Part shown: positions 43,022-51,456 of the stretch, in pieces
How the letters are laid out: every line of letters starts with the position of its first letter
Position numbering within the stretch: position 1 is the stretch's first letter
From: Bacillus_BD sp963787345
GTDB lineage: Bacteria > Bacillota > Bacilli > Bacillales > Cytobacillaceae
Assembly: GCA_963787345.1 (NCBI GenBank)
Contig: CAWBCW010000026.1
Coordinates: 124,001-188,000 of the forward strand
DNA: 64,000 bases
Direction: 5' to 3'
The notes under the pieces: generated by a model
What the model saw: the letters and a program-made list of their open reading frames with translations, nothing else
What the model was told of the DNA's origin: nothing
Database searches by the model: none
Program-made: the position numbers and the translations under genes

Positions 43022-44191
43022 ATGTCTGAAGAAGCAAATATAACAAGGTTAAGTGTGGATGGAAAGGAAATTATTTTAATCGGAACGGCCCATGTCTCGA
43101 AGCAAAGTGCAGAACAAGTTAAAGAGGTCATTGAAAGGGAAAGACCTCATTCTGTTTGTGTTGAACTGGATGAACAAAGATACCAGTCAATAATAGAGGG
43201 CGATAAGTGGAAGGATATGGATATATTTAAGGTTGTAAAGGAGAAGAAAGCGGCTGTACTTCTCGTCAATTTGGCATTATCGTCTTTTCAAAAAAGAATG
43301 GCAAGTCAGTTAGGAATTAATGCGGGGCAAGAGATGATTCAAGGCATCCAATCCGCTGAAGACGTTGGGGCAAATCTCGTTTTAGCAGACCGTAACATAC
43401 AAATCACCTTTTCACGAATTTGGCATAACGTCGGATTATGGGGCAAGGCTCAACTGATTACACAAATCATTTTCAGTATTTTTAGTAATGAAAAGATTAC
43501 GGAAGAAGAATTGGAAAAGATGAAATCCCAAGATATGCTCGATTCAGTGCTAAGCGATTTCACTGAACATTTTCCAAAATTAAAAACCCCTCTTATTGAT
43601 GAACGCGATCAATACTTATCACAAAAAATTAAACAAGCCCCAGGTGAAAAAGTTGTGGCAGTTTTAGGAGCAGCTCATGTACCAGGGATTACAAAGCTCA
43701 TTCACGAAGAACATGATTTAGATGCTATTACGACACTGCCGTCTAAATCAAAGTGGCCCAAAATTATTGGATGGATTATTCCTTTACTCATTATTTCTAT
43801 GATTGCGTATACCTTTTATAACAATCCTTCTGCAGGGTTGCAGCAAACCTTAAGTTGGGTTTTATGGCATGGATCACTTTCTGCTCTTGGAACGGCCATT
43901 GCATTTGGACATCCACTCACAATTTTGACCGCCTTTGTGGCAGCGCCAATTACCGCTCTAGATCCGATAACGGCTGCTGGCTGGTTTACTGGATTCGTCC
44001 AAGCCCTTGTTCGTAAGCCAAATGTAAGGGATTTTGAGAGTCTGCCAACCGATGTCCAATCCCTTAAAGGATTTTGGAATAATAAAGTAACAAGAATTCT
44101 CCTAGTCGTTGTATTGGCAAACATAGGGAGTTCACTAGGTACCTTTATCGGAGCTGCTGATGTAATTCGTTTGTTCTTCAATAACTTCTAA
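43022..44191 (+). CDS. TraB/GumN-family (pheromone shutdown-like) membrane protein
   Basis: A 389-residue protein. The N-terminal TraB domain has IILIGTAHVSKQSAEQVKEVIERERPHSVCVELDEQRY (15-52) and VVAVLGAAHVPGITKLIHEE (about 215-235), with paired GxxH and GxxHxxG motifs that likely bind metal. The C-terminus has four or five membrane helices (about 245-389, including ITALDPITAAGWFTGFVQALVRKP). The family was named for TraB of enterococcal pheromone plasmids; members are thought to be membrane proteases or hydrolases, and the substrate in Bacillus is unknown. AAGGAAGG precedes the ATG. It is monocistronic. Confidence 0.88.
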   Translation: MSEEANITRLSVDGKEIILIGTAHVSKQSAEQVKEVIERERPHSVCVELDEQRYQSIIEGDKWKDMDIFKVVKEKKAAVLLVNLALSSFQKRMASQLGINAGQEMIQGIQSAEDVGANLVLADRNIQITFSRIWHNVGLWGKAQLITQIIFSIFSNEKITEEELEKMKSQDMLDSVLSDFTEHFPKLKTPLIDERDQYLSQKIKQAPGEKVVAVLGAAHVPGITKLIHEEHDLDAITTLPSKSKWPKIIGWIIPLLIISMIAYTFYNNPSAGLQQTLSWVLWHGSLSALGTAIAFGHPLTILTAFVAAPITALDPITAAGWFTGFVQALVRKPNVRDFESLPTDVQSLKGFWNNKVTRILLVVVLANIGSSLGTFIGAADVIRLFFNNF

Positions 44192-44203
44192 TTCACACAT
44201 GAT

Positions 44204-44262
44204 ATCCCATCCTAACTGACAGTAGTTTGAGTAGGTTACTCTGTCACTAGATGGGATTTTTT
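44204..44262 (+). terminator. Terminator of the TraB-family gene
   Basis: ATCCCATC (44204-44211) pairs with GATGGGAT (44250-44257), extended by TGACAG/CTGTCA inside, then six Ts. Confidence 0.75.
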
Positions 44263-44356
44263 AAAAACACTGTCTATGCAGAGTACATTTTATTTACAGA
44301 ATATTCATATAAATGTATATTAATATAGAAGGACTATGCAAAGGGAGATGGTAACA

Positions 44357-45142
44357 ATGACAAAAACAATAGAGGGGAAAACCGCATTCATCACAGGCTC
44401 TGCAAGTGGAATTGGCCTAGAAATAGCCAAGAAATTTGCCGAGGAAGGAGCAAATGTAGCGATATCAGATATAAATATTGAAAAGTGTGAAGAAATAGCA
44501 TTTGAGTTAAATAGAGATGGATTCAAAGCCTTTGCGGCACCTTGTGATGTAACAGATGAAGAGGCATTCAAAAGCGCAATTGAAGCTGCAAAAGGAAATT
44601 TTGGTACGATTGATATTTTAATCAATAATGCAGGGTTCCAATATGTGGCACCGATCGAGGAGTTTCCCACAACAATATATGAAAAATTACTAAAAGTTAT
44701 GTTAACAGGTTCTTTCATTGGAATCAAAAGTGTATTTCCAATCATGAAAGCTCAAAAATCAGGTAGAATCATTAACATGGCTTCAATTAATGGACTTATT
44801 GGATTTGCTGGTAAAGCTGGATATAACAGTGCGAAGCATGGAATAATTGGTTTAACAAAAGTCGCGGCATTAGAATGTGCCAGAGATGGTGTTACGGTTA
44901 ATGCTTTATGTCCTGGTTATGTTGATACACCGCTTGTACGCGGGCAAATTGCTGACTTGGCAAAGACAAGAAATGTAAGTCTTGATCGTGCTCTTGAGGA
45001 TGTTATTCTAGCGATGGTTCCACAGAAGCGGCTATTGTCCGTATCAGAAATTGCTGATTATGCGATCTTCCTAGCTAGTGAAAAAGGGGCTGGAGTTACA
45101 GGCCAAGCCGTTGTTTTAGATGGAGGGTACACAGCTCAATAA
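44357..45142 (+). CDS. bdhA: 3-hydroxybutyrate dehydrogenase
   Basis: A 261-residue short-chain dehydrogenase from ATG 44357, chosen because AAAGGGAG lies nine bases upstream and the earlier ATGs overlap it. The cofactor motif TGSASGIG is near 12-19, NNAG near 90, and the catalytic Ser/Tyr/Lys are in INMASINGLIG and YNSAKHG. The C-terminal part LCPGYVDTPLVRGQIADLAKTRNVSLDRALEDVIL is diagnostic of 3-hydroxybutyrate dehydrogenase. It interconverts 3-hydroxybutyrate and acetoacetate with NAD, so it handles PHB breakdown products. It is separate from, but close to, the PHA genes. Confidence 0.92.
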   Translation: MTKTIEGKTAFITGSASGIGLEIAKKFAEEGANVAISDINIEKCEEIAFELNRDGFKAFAAPCDVTDEEAFKSAIEAAKGNFGTIDILINNAGFQYVAPIEEFPTTIYEKLLKVMLTGSFIGIKSVFPIMKAQKSGRIINMASINGLIGFAGKAGYNSAKHGIIGLTKVAALECARDGVTVNALCPGYVDTPLVRGQIADLAKTRNVSLDRALEDVILAMVPQKRLLSVSEIADYAIFLASEKGAGVTGQAVVLDGGYTAQ

Positions 45143-45298
45143 TGAAGACTATAATAGAATCCTATTCATTCATCTTACCGTTTATAAAAGTTGGAGACTA
45201 TGTACGTGTTGCAAACCTTCGGTACATAAAAAAATTTTCTGAAGGATGTTAAAAACTTTTCTACATAATTCGAGTAAATTCTATCAATTCCCACTATG

Positions 45299-45327
45299 AA
45301 CCATTGTTATTTTTTAATAATGGTTTT
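45299..45327 (+). terminator. Probable terminator of bdhA
   Basis: AACCATTgTTATT pairs with AATAATGGTT (one bulge), followed by TTTTG. Confidence 0.55.
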
Positions 45328-45507
45328 GTTAGAAGTTGAAAGGTCATTTCCTGATAAAACCGAATTCCTTCCATATATATAGCTCAAGGAGAACGATTTA
45401 CATTCCTTTACAATGTGAATCTTTTCTCTATAACTTTAGGAATGGCGGAACCCTAAATATTAGAATACTATTAATAGATATTAATTTTTCAAAATTTGTC
45501 GAATAAT

Positions 45508-45536
45508 TTGTGATTAAAATTGTCGCAATATATAGT
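45508..45536 (+). promoter_or_regulatory. Promoter of the thiolase gene
   Basis: TTGTGA (45508-45513), 17-base spacer, TATAGT (45531-45536), about 50 bases before the start codon. Confidence 0.45.
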
Positions 45537-45586
45537 ATTATACTTCTTAGATATGAATTACATAAAAACCATCTGGAGGGAATCAA

Positions 45587-46774
45587 ATGTCAGCAAATGA
45601 AGTAGTAATTGTAAGTGCGGTTAGAACACCAATTGGAAATTTCTTAGGCAGTCTACAAAATGTTGAAGCAGCACAATTAGGAGCAATCGTAATCAAGGGT
45701 GCTCTTGAAAAGGCAGGAGTTAATGCAAACGAAGTAGATGAAGTGATCATGGGGAATGTTTTACAAGCAGGACTTGGACAAAACCCTGCAAGAAAAGCAT
45801 CTCTTGCAGCTGGAGTTCCACAAGAAGCTTCCGCTATTTCTATTAATAGAGTATGTGGATCAGGTCTAAGTGCAGTTCAATTAGCAACTCAATCAATTTT
45901 AGCTGGAGATGCTGAAGTAGTTGTTGCTGGTGGAATGGAAAATATGAGTGCAGCAGCTTATGTACTAAAAGGTGCACGTAGCGGTTTCAAAATGGGTGAC
46001 CAAAAAATCGTTGATACAATGATCCAAGATGGCCTATGGTGTGCAATGAACGACTATCATATGGGTGTTACAGCTGAAAACTTAGCTGAAAAATATGAAA
46101 TTTCACGTGAAGAGCAAGATGAATTCTCTGCATGGAGCCAACAAAAGGCACAAGTAGCCCTTGAATCAAATCGCTTTGCAGATGAAATCATTCCAGTTGA
46201 AATTCCAGGACGTAAAGGACAAGTTACTGTATTTGATAAAGATGAATTCCCACGCGCTGGCACAACAGCTGAAAGCTTAGGAAAGCTTCGCGCTGCTTTC
46301 AAAAAAGATGGAAGTGTAACAGCTGGTAATGCTTCTGGTATTAATGATGGAGCAGCAGCATTTGTTATCATGAGCCGTAAAAAAGCTGAAGAACTAGGCG
46401 TTACTCCACTTGTTTCAATCAAAGCGAATGCAAGTGCAGGGGTAGATCCAAGCATTATGGGTATTGGTCCTGTTCCAGCAGTGAAAAAAGCTCTTGAAAA
46501 ATCAGCATTATCTTTAGAAGATATCGATTTAATTGAAGCAAACGAAGCTTTTGCAGCACAATCAATTGCTGTTGATCGCGAACTTCAATTTAATAAGGAA
46601 AAATTAAACGTTAACGGCGGTGCGATTGCACTTGGACACCCAATTGGAGCAAGTGGAGCTAGAATCTTGGTTAGTTTAATTCACGAAATGCAAAAACGTG
46701 ATAGCCAATATGGTTTAGCAACTCTATGTGTCGGTGGCGGCCAAGGTGTAGCTACAATCGTTGAAAAGGCATAA
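45587..46774 (+). CDS. phaA: Acetyl-CoA C-acetyltransferase (thiolase)
   Basis: A 395-residue biosynthetic-type thiolase. The acyl-accepting Cys is C90 in SINRVCGSGLS. The second-site motif ALGHPIGASGAR places His 351, and LCVGGGQG places Cys 381. NEAFAAQ near 315 completes the set. It condenses two acetyl-CoA to acetoacetyl-CoA, the first step of PHB synthesis, and can also run in reverse. CTGGAGGGAATCAA precedes the ATG. It is not inside the phaRBC operon but only 2.2 kb from it, next to bdhA and an SDR reductase, so a metabolic link is likely. The symbol phaA rests on this context; mmgA/atoB-like is the alternative. Confidence 0.9.
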   Translation: MSANEVVIVSAVRTPIGNFLGSLQNVEAAQLGAIVIKGALEKAGVNANEVDEVIMGNVLQAGLGQNPARKASLAAGVPQEASAISINRVCGSGLSAVQLATQSILAGDAEVVVAGGMENMSAAAYVLKGARSGFKMGDQKIVDTMIQDGLWCAMNDYHMGVTAENLAEKYEISREEQDEFSAWSQQKAQVALESNRFADEIIPVEIPGRKGQVTVFDKDEFPRAGTTAESLGKLRAAFKKDGSVTAGNASGINDGAAAFVIMSRKKAEELGVTPLVSIKANASAGVDPSIMGIGPVPAVKKALEKSALSLEDIDLIEANEAFAAQSIAVDRELQFNKEKLNVNGGAIALGHPIGASGARILVSLIHEMQKRDSQYGLATLCVGGGQGVATIVEKA

Positions 46775-46828
46775 TCATCTTTAAGGGTGCACTTTGTTTA
46801 AGGTGCACCTATTAATGTATGAAAATAT

Positions 46829-46865
46829 AAAAAGCGAGACCTCATTATTTGAAGTCTCGCTTTTT
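46829..46865. terminator. Bidirectional terminator
   Basis: A perfect 12-bp stem AAAAAGCGAGAC / GTCTCGCTTTTT with flanking A and T runs, between the convergent thiolase and SDR genes. Confidence 0.92.
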
Positions 46866-46881
46866 CCTGTTGAAAAACGAA

Positions 46882-47616
46882 TTAGACTACTAATCCACCA
46901 TCAACACTCAGAACTGTGCCATTGATATAGTTAGCATCATCTGAGGCTAAATATAAATAAGCTGATGCAATATCTTCTGGCTTTCCGAGTCTCCTTAGTG
47001 GGGTCTTATCTTTCATGATATCAAGCACTTTTTGTGGAACGACGGCAGTCATTCCTGTCTCAATGAAACCGGGAGCTACTGCATTAACTCGAATTCCCTT
47101 TGGACCAAATTCCTTCGCCCAGCTTTTCGTTAATCCAATTACGCCTGCTTTTGTTGCAGCATAGTTCGTCTGCCCAATATTTCCGTAGAGACCAACAACA
47201 GAAGAAGCGTTAAGTATCACACCTGAACTCTGTTTGAGCATATGTGCAGCAACAGCCTTTGTACATTTAAAGACACCAGATAAATTAACTGCAATTACCT
47301 TTTCCCATGCCGATTCATCCATTTTGGTTAGGAAGCCATCTACGGTAATCCCCGCATTATTGATTAACACGTCAATTTTCCCATGCTTGTCGATCGTAGA
47401 ATCAACCATTTGCCTGATTTGTTCAGAGTCTGTAACATCAACTTTGTAAAAATCTACTTTATCACTATTGAATTCCTCGAGAGCAGCTACGCCGGCTGCT
47501 TTATCATAATCACAAATAACTACACTTGCACCTTCCTGAAGAAATCTTTTTGCCGTTTCTTTACCAATACCCTGGGCCCCGCCAGTTACTAATACCACTT
47601 TATCAGTAAACCTCAA
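46882..47616 (-). CDS. FabG-like short-chain dehydrogenase (3-oxoacyl-ACP / acetoacetyl-CoA reductase type)
   Basis: A 244-residue classical SDR: TGGAQGIGKETAKRF (cofactor loop, about 11-25), NNAGITVDGFLTKM near 88-101, the catalytic Ser in LNASSVVGLYG, and YAATKAGVIGLTKSWAKEFGPKGIRVNAVAPGFIETGM. It is very close in layout to FabG and PhaB. It may be a second acetoacetyl-CoA reductase or a FabG paralogue; phaB proper is in the phaRBC operon. It lies between phaA and phaP, on the minus strand, behind its own start. AGGTGATTTTTTG lies upstream. Confidence 0.85.
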   Translation of the reverse strand: MRFTDKVVLVTGGAQGIGKETAKRFLQEGASVVICDYDKAAGVAALEEFNSDKVDFYKVDVTDSEQIRQMVDSTIDKHGKIDVLINNAGITVDGFLTKMDESAWEKVIAVNLSGVFKCTKAVAAHMLKQSSGVILNASSVVGLYGNIGQTNYAATKAGVIGLTKSWAKEFGPKGIRVNAVAPGFIETGMTAVVPQKVLDIMKDKTPLRRLGKPEDIASAYLYLASDDANYINGTVLSVDGGLVV

Positions 47617-47729
47617 AAAATCACCTCATTTTAGTGCTAGTATTTTGATGCACAAGGATTCATGATACTTTCGTACAGACACGAAACTTCAAGTGACCTG
47701 CAATACATTTTATTCGGACTTCCCATAAA

Positions 47730-47757
47730 AAAGAACAGCGAAAAATCGCTGTTCTTT
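47730..47757 (-). terminator. Terminator of phaP
   Basis: A perfect 12-bp stem AAAGAACAGCGA / TCGCTGTTCTTT with a 4-base loop, touching the phaP stop. The minus strand continues into T-rich sequence. Confidence 0.88.
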
Positions 47758-48271
47758 ATTTGAATAAGCTTAAAGCTATTTTAGAGTTTGCTTCGTATAA
47801 GTCGAAGTAGACTTGTTGAGTTGATTGAAATTGATTTTTTAGTTCTTCGCGAACCTTTTGTTGCTGTTCAAAACCACTTTCTAAAGATTGTTTGAATTGG
47901 TCTTGAGATTGGTTGATTAAAGATACGCTCTCTTTATAAGGTTTTGCAGATAATTCTTGTACACGATTGCTTATTTCATCAAATTGAGTATTGATTTGAT
48001 CAAACGCTTTAGTTACTGATTGGCCAAACGCCTTTTGAAGATTTAATTTTGTTTGTTCACGGATATCTTCAATTAGCTTTCTTTGCTCTTCTTGAATCTG
48101 AACGATATCACCATCAAGTTTGTTTAATGATTCCTTTTGGTTTTCAATTGCTTGAAGAACTAAAGCTTCCAATTCTGTTTGAGCTGTAAACACTCTTTCT
48201 AAACCTTCAGACCATGAGTTTAATAAAGTCTCATTTAAATTTACTGTTGCATTTTTTGTAGCTGTTGCCAT
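47756..48271 (-). CDS. phaP: Phasin PhaP (PHA granule-associated protein)
   Basis: A 171-residue protein from ATG 48271, chosen because GGGAGG lies nine bases upstream. It is highly helical and rich in Gln, Glu and Lys, with long amphipathic stretches (TELEALVLQAIENQKESLNKLDGDIVQIQEEQRKLIEDIREQTKLNLQKAF) and no cysteine or enzyme motif. This composition and the position divergent to phaRBC and upstream of phaQ identify the Bacillus phasin. It coats PHB granules and limits their fusion. Expression is expected to be repressed by PhaQ, encoded 80 bases upstream on the same strand. Confidence 0.9.
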   Translation of the reverse strand: MATATKNATVNLNETLLNSWSEGLERVFTAQTELEALVLQAIENQKESLNKLDGDIVQIQEEQRKLIEDIREQTKLNLQKAFGQSVTKAFDQINTQFDEISNRVQELSAKPYKESVSLINQSQDQFKQSLESGFEQQQKVREELKNQFQSTQQVYFDLYEANSKIALSLFK

Positions 48272-48350
48272 TACGAAAAACCTCCCAATAGTATTTATTA
48301 TGATCATTGCAGATAAACTGCAGAGTCATTAAAAATGTGATAAGTCTATG

Positions 48351-48776
48351 TTATTTCTTTTTTTCATCATCTTGCTGGTTTGTCTTAGGTGGTAAAAACA
48401 TATCCATGTATATCGTAAAAAAGCGGTTAATAATAGATTGGTATTGCTCAAGGGCCTCAGTGCAGGTACCTAAGTAAGCCTCACCAGCTTCAGTAAGGGA
48501 ATAAATCCGCTTAGCTGGCCCCCCTTGTGATGTGTCCCATTCAGACTTTACTAGATCATCCTTTTCAAGCTGTCTTAATGTTCGGTATAGATTACCTTGA
48601 TCAATAGAAGTAAAGCCGAATCGAGTTAATTCTTGAATGATTTTGTAACCATGTAAACTCCAATCTCTAAGACTCAGTAAAATAACAGGAACCATTAAAT
48701 TTTTTGGCATAGGTGTCATTACTTTATCATTTTTAGATGATTGTTTTTTCTCTGGTTCATTCTTGTCTGTTGTCAT
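48351..48776 (-). CDS. phaQ: PhaQ, PHB-responsive PadR-type repressor
   Basis: A 141-residue protein from ATG 48776 (GGAGGG seven bases upstream; the TTG at 48791 overlaps it). The PadR winged helix is at about 25-100 (LMVPVILLSLRDWSLHGYKIIQELTRFGFTSIDQGNLYRTLRQLEKDDLVKSEWDTSQGGPAKRIYSLTEAG), with a C-terminal helix and an acidic/Lys tail. In B. megaterium PhaQ represses phaP/phaQ and is released by binding PHB. It precedes phaP on the same strand and is divergent from phaR. Confidence 0.92.
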   Translation of the reverse strand: MTTDKNEPEKKQSSKNDKVMTPMPKNLMVPVILLSLRDWSLHGYKIIQELTRFGFTSIDQGNLYRTLRQLEKDDLVKSEWDTSQGGPAKRIYSLTEAGEAYLGTCTEALEQYQSIINRFFTIYMDMFLPPKTNQQDDEKKK

Positions 48777-48993
48777 CAAGTATCCCTCCAACGTTCAAGT
48801 CCATATATGTAATTTACACCTAAGTGTCATAAATGTCAAAGCTATTTTTATATATTTTTGTAAATTTTTTGTTAATTCGGGAGGATAGTTTACAATTCGA
48901 CAATCTTTTTACAATTTTTAAAAAATTGGGTCTTTTAATATTGAGAGAAACTTAGTATTATAGATATGTCAATAAAGTATTGGAGGAGAAAAC

Positions 48994-49428
48994 ATGACTA
49001 GAGATTATAACTTGTATGAAGTGTGGAAAGATTTTTATTTCCAAACTAGCAATTCCATTGATGAAAAAGTAAAAGAGGATTTTCCTTCACAAGGTGTCGG
49101 ACAGGTGTTGGAAATGAACCTTCTTTTTAAAAAGATGTTAGATGAAATGACTGAACGTTATTTAGAGTCAGTTAATATTCCAACAAGAAACGATTTGGCA
49201 AGTATATCATCTCTAATTGTTAATGTTGATTCAAAGGTTGATGAATTAGAGGATTTAGTGGAAGACATCAAGTTAACTCAAGAACCAAGCCAATCACTAC
49301 AACGTGATTTAGCAGGTGTGAAGAAGGATGTAAAGAGTCTAGATCAAAAGCTAAATGAAATTCTTACTATTTTAAGTAAACAGAGTAATGAAAAATCAAA
49401 ACCAGCAGCAACACAAGCAAAGAACTAA
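48994..49428 (+). CDS. phaR: PhaR, subunit of class IV PHA synthase
   Basis: A 144-residue protein. It starts TRDYNLYEVWKDFYFQTSNSIDEKVKEDFPSQGVGQVLEMNLLFKKMLDEMTERYLESVNIPTRNDL, followed by a coiled-coil (VDSKVDELEDLVEDIKL) and a Lys/Ala-rich tail. This is the small partner required by class IV PHA synthases of Bacillus, where PhaR and PhaC together form the active enzyme. GGAGGAG lies seven bases before the ATG. It is the first gene of the phaR-phaB-phaC operon. Confidence 0.93.
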   Translation: MTRDYNLYEVWKDFYFQTSNSIDEKVKEDFPSQGVGQVLEMNLLFKKMLDEMTERYLESVNIPTRNDLASISSLIVNVDSKVDELEDLVEDIKLTQEPSQSLQRDLAGVKKDVKSLDQKLNEILTILSKQSNEKSKPAATQAKN

Positions 49429-49495
49429 TTCAATACGCGATTAAATTTTAAAATTTAACATACAAAATACACACACAAAATGGAGGATTACTATC

Positions 49496-50239
49496 ATGGC
49501 AGAAATCAAAAACAAAGTAGCGATCGTAACAGGTGGAAGCAGAGGAATCGGAGCAGCGATTTCAGAAGAATTAGCGAAAAACGGAGTAAATGTTGTTATC
49601 AACTATAATAGCAATAGTGAAGCAGCAGATAAAAAGGTTGCAGAACTTAAAGAGCTTGGCGTTGAAGCATATGCGGTTCAAGCTGACGTTTCAAAAAGCG
49701 AAGATGCAAAAAAGTTAGTTGAAGCAGCTATAGAAAAATTTGGTCAATTAGATATTCTAGTAAACAATGCAGGGATTACAAGAGACAGCACGTTCAAAAA
49801 GCTTTCTGAAGAGGACTGGAGACAAGTTATCGATGTAAACTTAAACAGTGTTTATAATACAACATCTGTTGCTTTACCACATTTAACAGAAGCAGAAGCT
49901 GGACGTATTGTTAATATCTCTTCCATTATCGGTCAATTTGGTGGTTTCGGCCAAACAAACTATGCAGCAGCAAAAGCTGGATTAATTGGTTTCACAAAGT
50001 CACTTGCACTTGAAACAGCTAGAACAAACTTAACAGTTAATGCAATTTGCCCAGGATATATTGGTACAGAAATGGTAGCTGCGATTCCTGAAAAAGTTCT
50101 TGAAGGTCTAAAAGCTAAAATCCCACAAAAACGCCTTGGTAAGCCTGAAGAAATTGCAAAAGGTGTTGTGTTCCTATGTAAAGATGGTGACTATATTACA
50201 GGTCAACAGTTAAATATTAACGGTGGAATTTACATGTAA
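49496..50239 (+). CDS. phaB: Acetoacetyl-CoA reductase PhaB
   Basis: A 247-residue SDR with TGGSRGIGAAISEELAKNG (11-29), NNAGITRDSTFKKLSEEDWRQVIDVNLNS near 88-116, the catalytic Ser in VNISSIIGQFGGFGQTNYAAAKAG with Tyr and Lys following, and AICPGYIGTEMVAAIPEKVL. It reduces acetoacetyl-CoA to (R)-3-hydroxybutyryl-CoA with NADPH, supplying PhaRC. It lies 67 bases after phaR and before phaC. TGGAGG precedes the ATG. Confidence 0.93.
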   Translation: MAEIKNKVAIVTGGSRGIGAAISEELAKNGVNVVINYNSNSEAADKKVAELKELGVEAYAVQADVSKSEDAKKLVEAAIEKFGQLDILVNNAGITRDSTFKKLSEEDWRQVIDVNLNSVYNTTSVALPHLTEAEAGRIVNISSIIGQFGGFGQTNYAAAKAGLIGFTKSLALETARTNLTVNAICPGYIGTEMVAAIPEKVLEGLKAKIPQKRLGKPEEIAKGVVFLCKDGDYITGQQLNINGGIYM

Positions 50240-50306
50240 TTGTAATGAATCACTCACCTGCTGTATATCTTTAAATGAAGAATCAATATTCTAAGGAGTG
50301 AGTACG

Positions 50307-51392
50307 ATTAGTATTTTTGTAAAAGAGGAATGGAAAGAAATGGCTGACTTTATACCTGAGGATTATCAACAGGTATACAATCGAGTAAAAAGAGCAACAG
50401 ATGTCTTAGTTGACGCCGAACCAGAAGTGGCTCCAACACCGAAAGAAGTCATTTGGACAAAAAATAAAACAAAGCTATACCGTTATATTTCTGATAAGCC
50501 GGTTGAACATAAAGTGCCTATCTTAATGATTTATGCATTAATCAACAAACCATATATTTTGGATTTAACAAAAGGCGGAAGCTTTGTAGAGTTCTTAGTA
50601 AACCGTGGCTATGACGTATACTTAATTGACTGGGGTACACCAGGCTATGAAGATAAAAATATGAAATTAGATGATTATATTTTAGATTATCTTCCACGTG
50701 CGGTTAAAAAGGTACTTCGTACATCTGGAGCAGATGAGGTTTCATTATTTGGTTATTGTATGGGCGGAACGATGACAAGTATTTTTGCTTCTTTACATCC
50801 AGAGCTGCCAATTCGTAATCTCGTCTTTATGACAAGCCCATTTGATTTTGAAAATACTGGTCTTTACGGTGAGATGTTAGATGAAAAGCACTTTGATGTA
50901 GATAAAGTGGTTGATACATTAGGTCTTATTCCTCCAGAAATGATTGACTTTGGTAATAAGTTAGTTAAGCCAATGTCTAACTTCTACGGACCATATGTAA
51001 GTCTAGTTGACCGTGCAGAAAGCTCAAGATTTGTATCAAGCTGGAAGCTTCTGCAAAAGTGGTTAAACGATGGAATTCCTTTCCCAGGTGAAGCATATCG
51101 TCAGTGGATTAGAGAATTTTATCAGCAAAACAAGTTAATCAAAGGTGAACTTGTAATTCGCGGTCAAAAAGTAGATTTAAGCAACATTAAAGCAAATGTT
51201 TTAAATCTATCAGGACAAAATGATATAATTGCGCAACCACATCAAGTGGAAGCATTAATGGATGTAATTTCAAGTAAAGATAAGCAATACATTGATTTAC
51301 CAGTTGGACATACGTCGATTACATTTGGAAGCAAAGCAACAAAAATTACGTATCCGACTGTTGCAGATTGGTTAGAAGAACGCTCGAATTAA
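50307..51392 (+). CDS. phaC: Class IV PHA synthase catalytic subunit PhaC (start codon uncertain)
   Basis: A class IV PHA synthase of about 361 residues. Counting from the GTG at 50298, the lipase-like box FGYCMGG holds the nucleophile Cys 154, with Asp 309 (SGQNDIIA) and His 338 (VGHTSI) completing the triad. It polymerises (R)-3-hydroxyacyl-CoA with PhaR at the granule surface. The start is odd: AAGGAG at 50293-50298 is adjacent to the GTG (50298) but eight bases from an ATT at 50307, and the ATG at 50340 would trim conserved N-terminal residues (EEWKEM). I mark the ATT as most consistent with the ribosome binding site and the B. cereus PhaC N-terminus, but ATG 50340 is possible. Confidence 0.88.
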   Translation: MSIFVKEEWKEMADFIPEDYQQVYNRVKRATDVLVDAEPEVAPTPKEVIWTKNKTKLYRYISDKPVEHKVPILMIYALINKPYILDLTKGGSFVEFLVNRGYDVYLIDWGTPGYEDKNMKLDDYILDYLPRAVKKVLRTSGADEVSLFGYCMGGTMTSIFASLHPELPIRNLVFMTSPFDFENTGLYGEMLDEKHFDVDKVVDTLGLIPPEMIDFGNKLVKPMSNFYGPYVSLVDRAESSRFVSSWKLLQKWLNDGIPFPGEAYRQWIREFYQQNKLIKGELVIRGQKVDLSNIKANVLNLSGQNDIIAQPHQVEALMDVISSKDKQYIDLPVGHTSITFGSKATKITYPTVADWLEERSN

Positions 51393-51424
51393 TTTGTGCA
51401 AAGTTTGGCAATAAACTCATTTCT

Positions 51425-51456
51425 AGAGGGTGTCCCATTTCGGGGCACTCTTTTTT
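51425..51456. terminator. Terminator of the phaRBC operon
   Basis: AGAGGGTGTCCC pairs imperfectly with GGGGCACTCT, followed by seven Ts on the plus strand. Confidence 0.75.

Larger units (their letters stand above)
45143..45586 (+). other. Intergenic stretch with terminator and phaA promoter
   Basis: About 440 bases. It holds the hairpin at 45299-45327 and the promoter at 45508-45536. I found no gene or known riboswitch in the remainder. Confidence 0.5.

Noticed and set aside
46057..46455. Long antisense ORFs inside the thiolase and similar shadow frames in other genes
   Set aside because: They mirror well-supported genes on the other strand and have no start signals or domain features of their own.
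50298..50300. GTG as the phaC start codon
   Set aside because: It shares its first base with the AAGGAG ribosome binding site, leaving no spacer for initiation.
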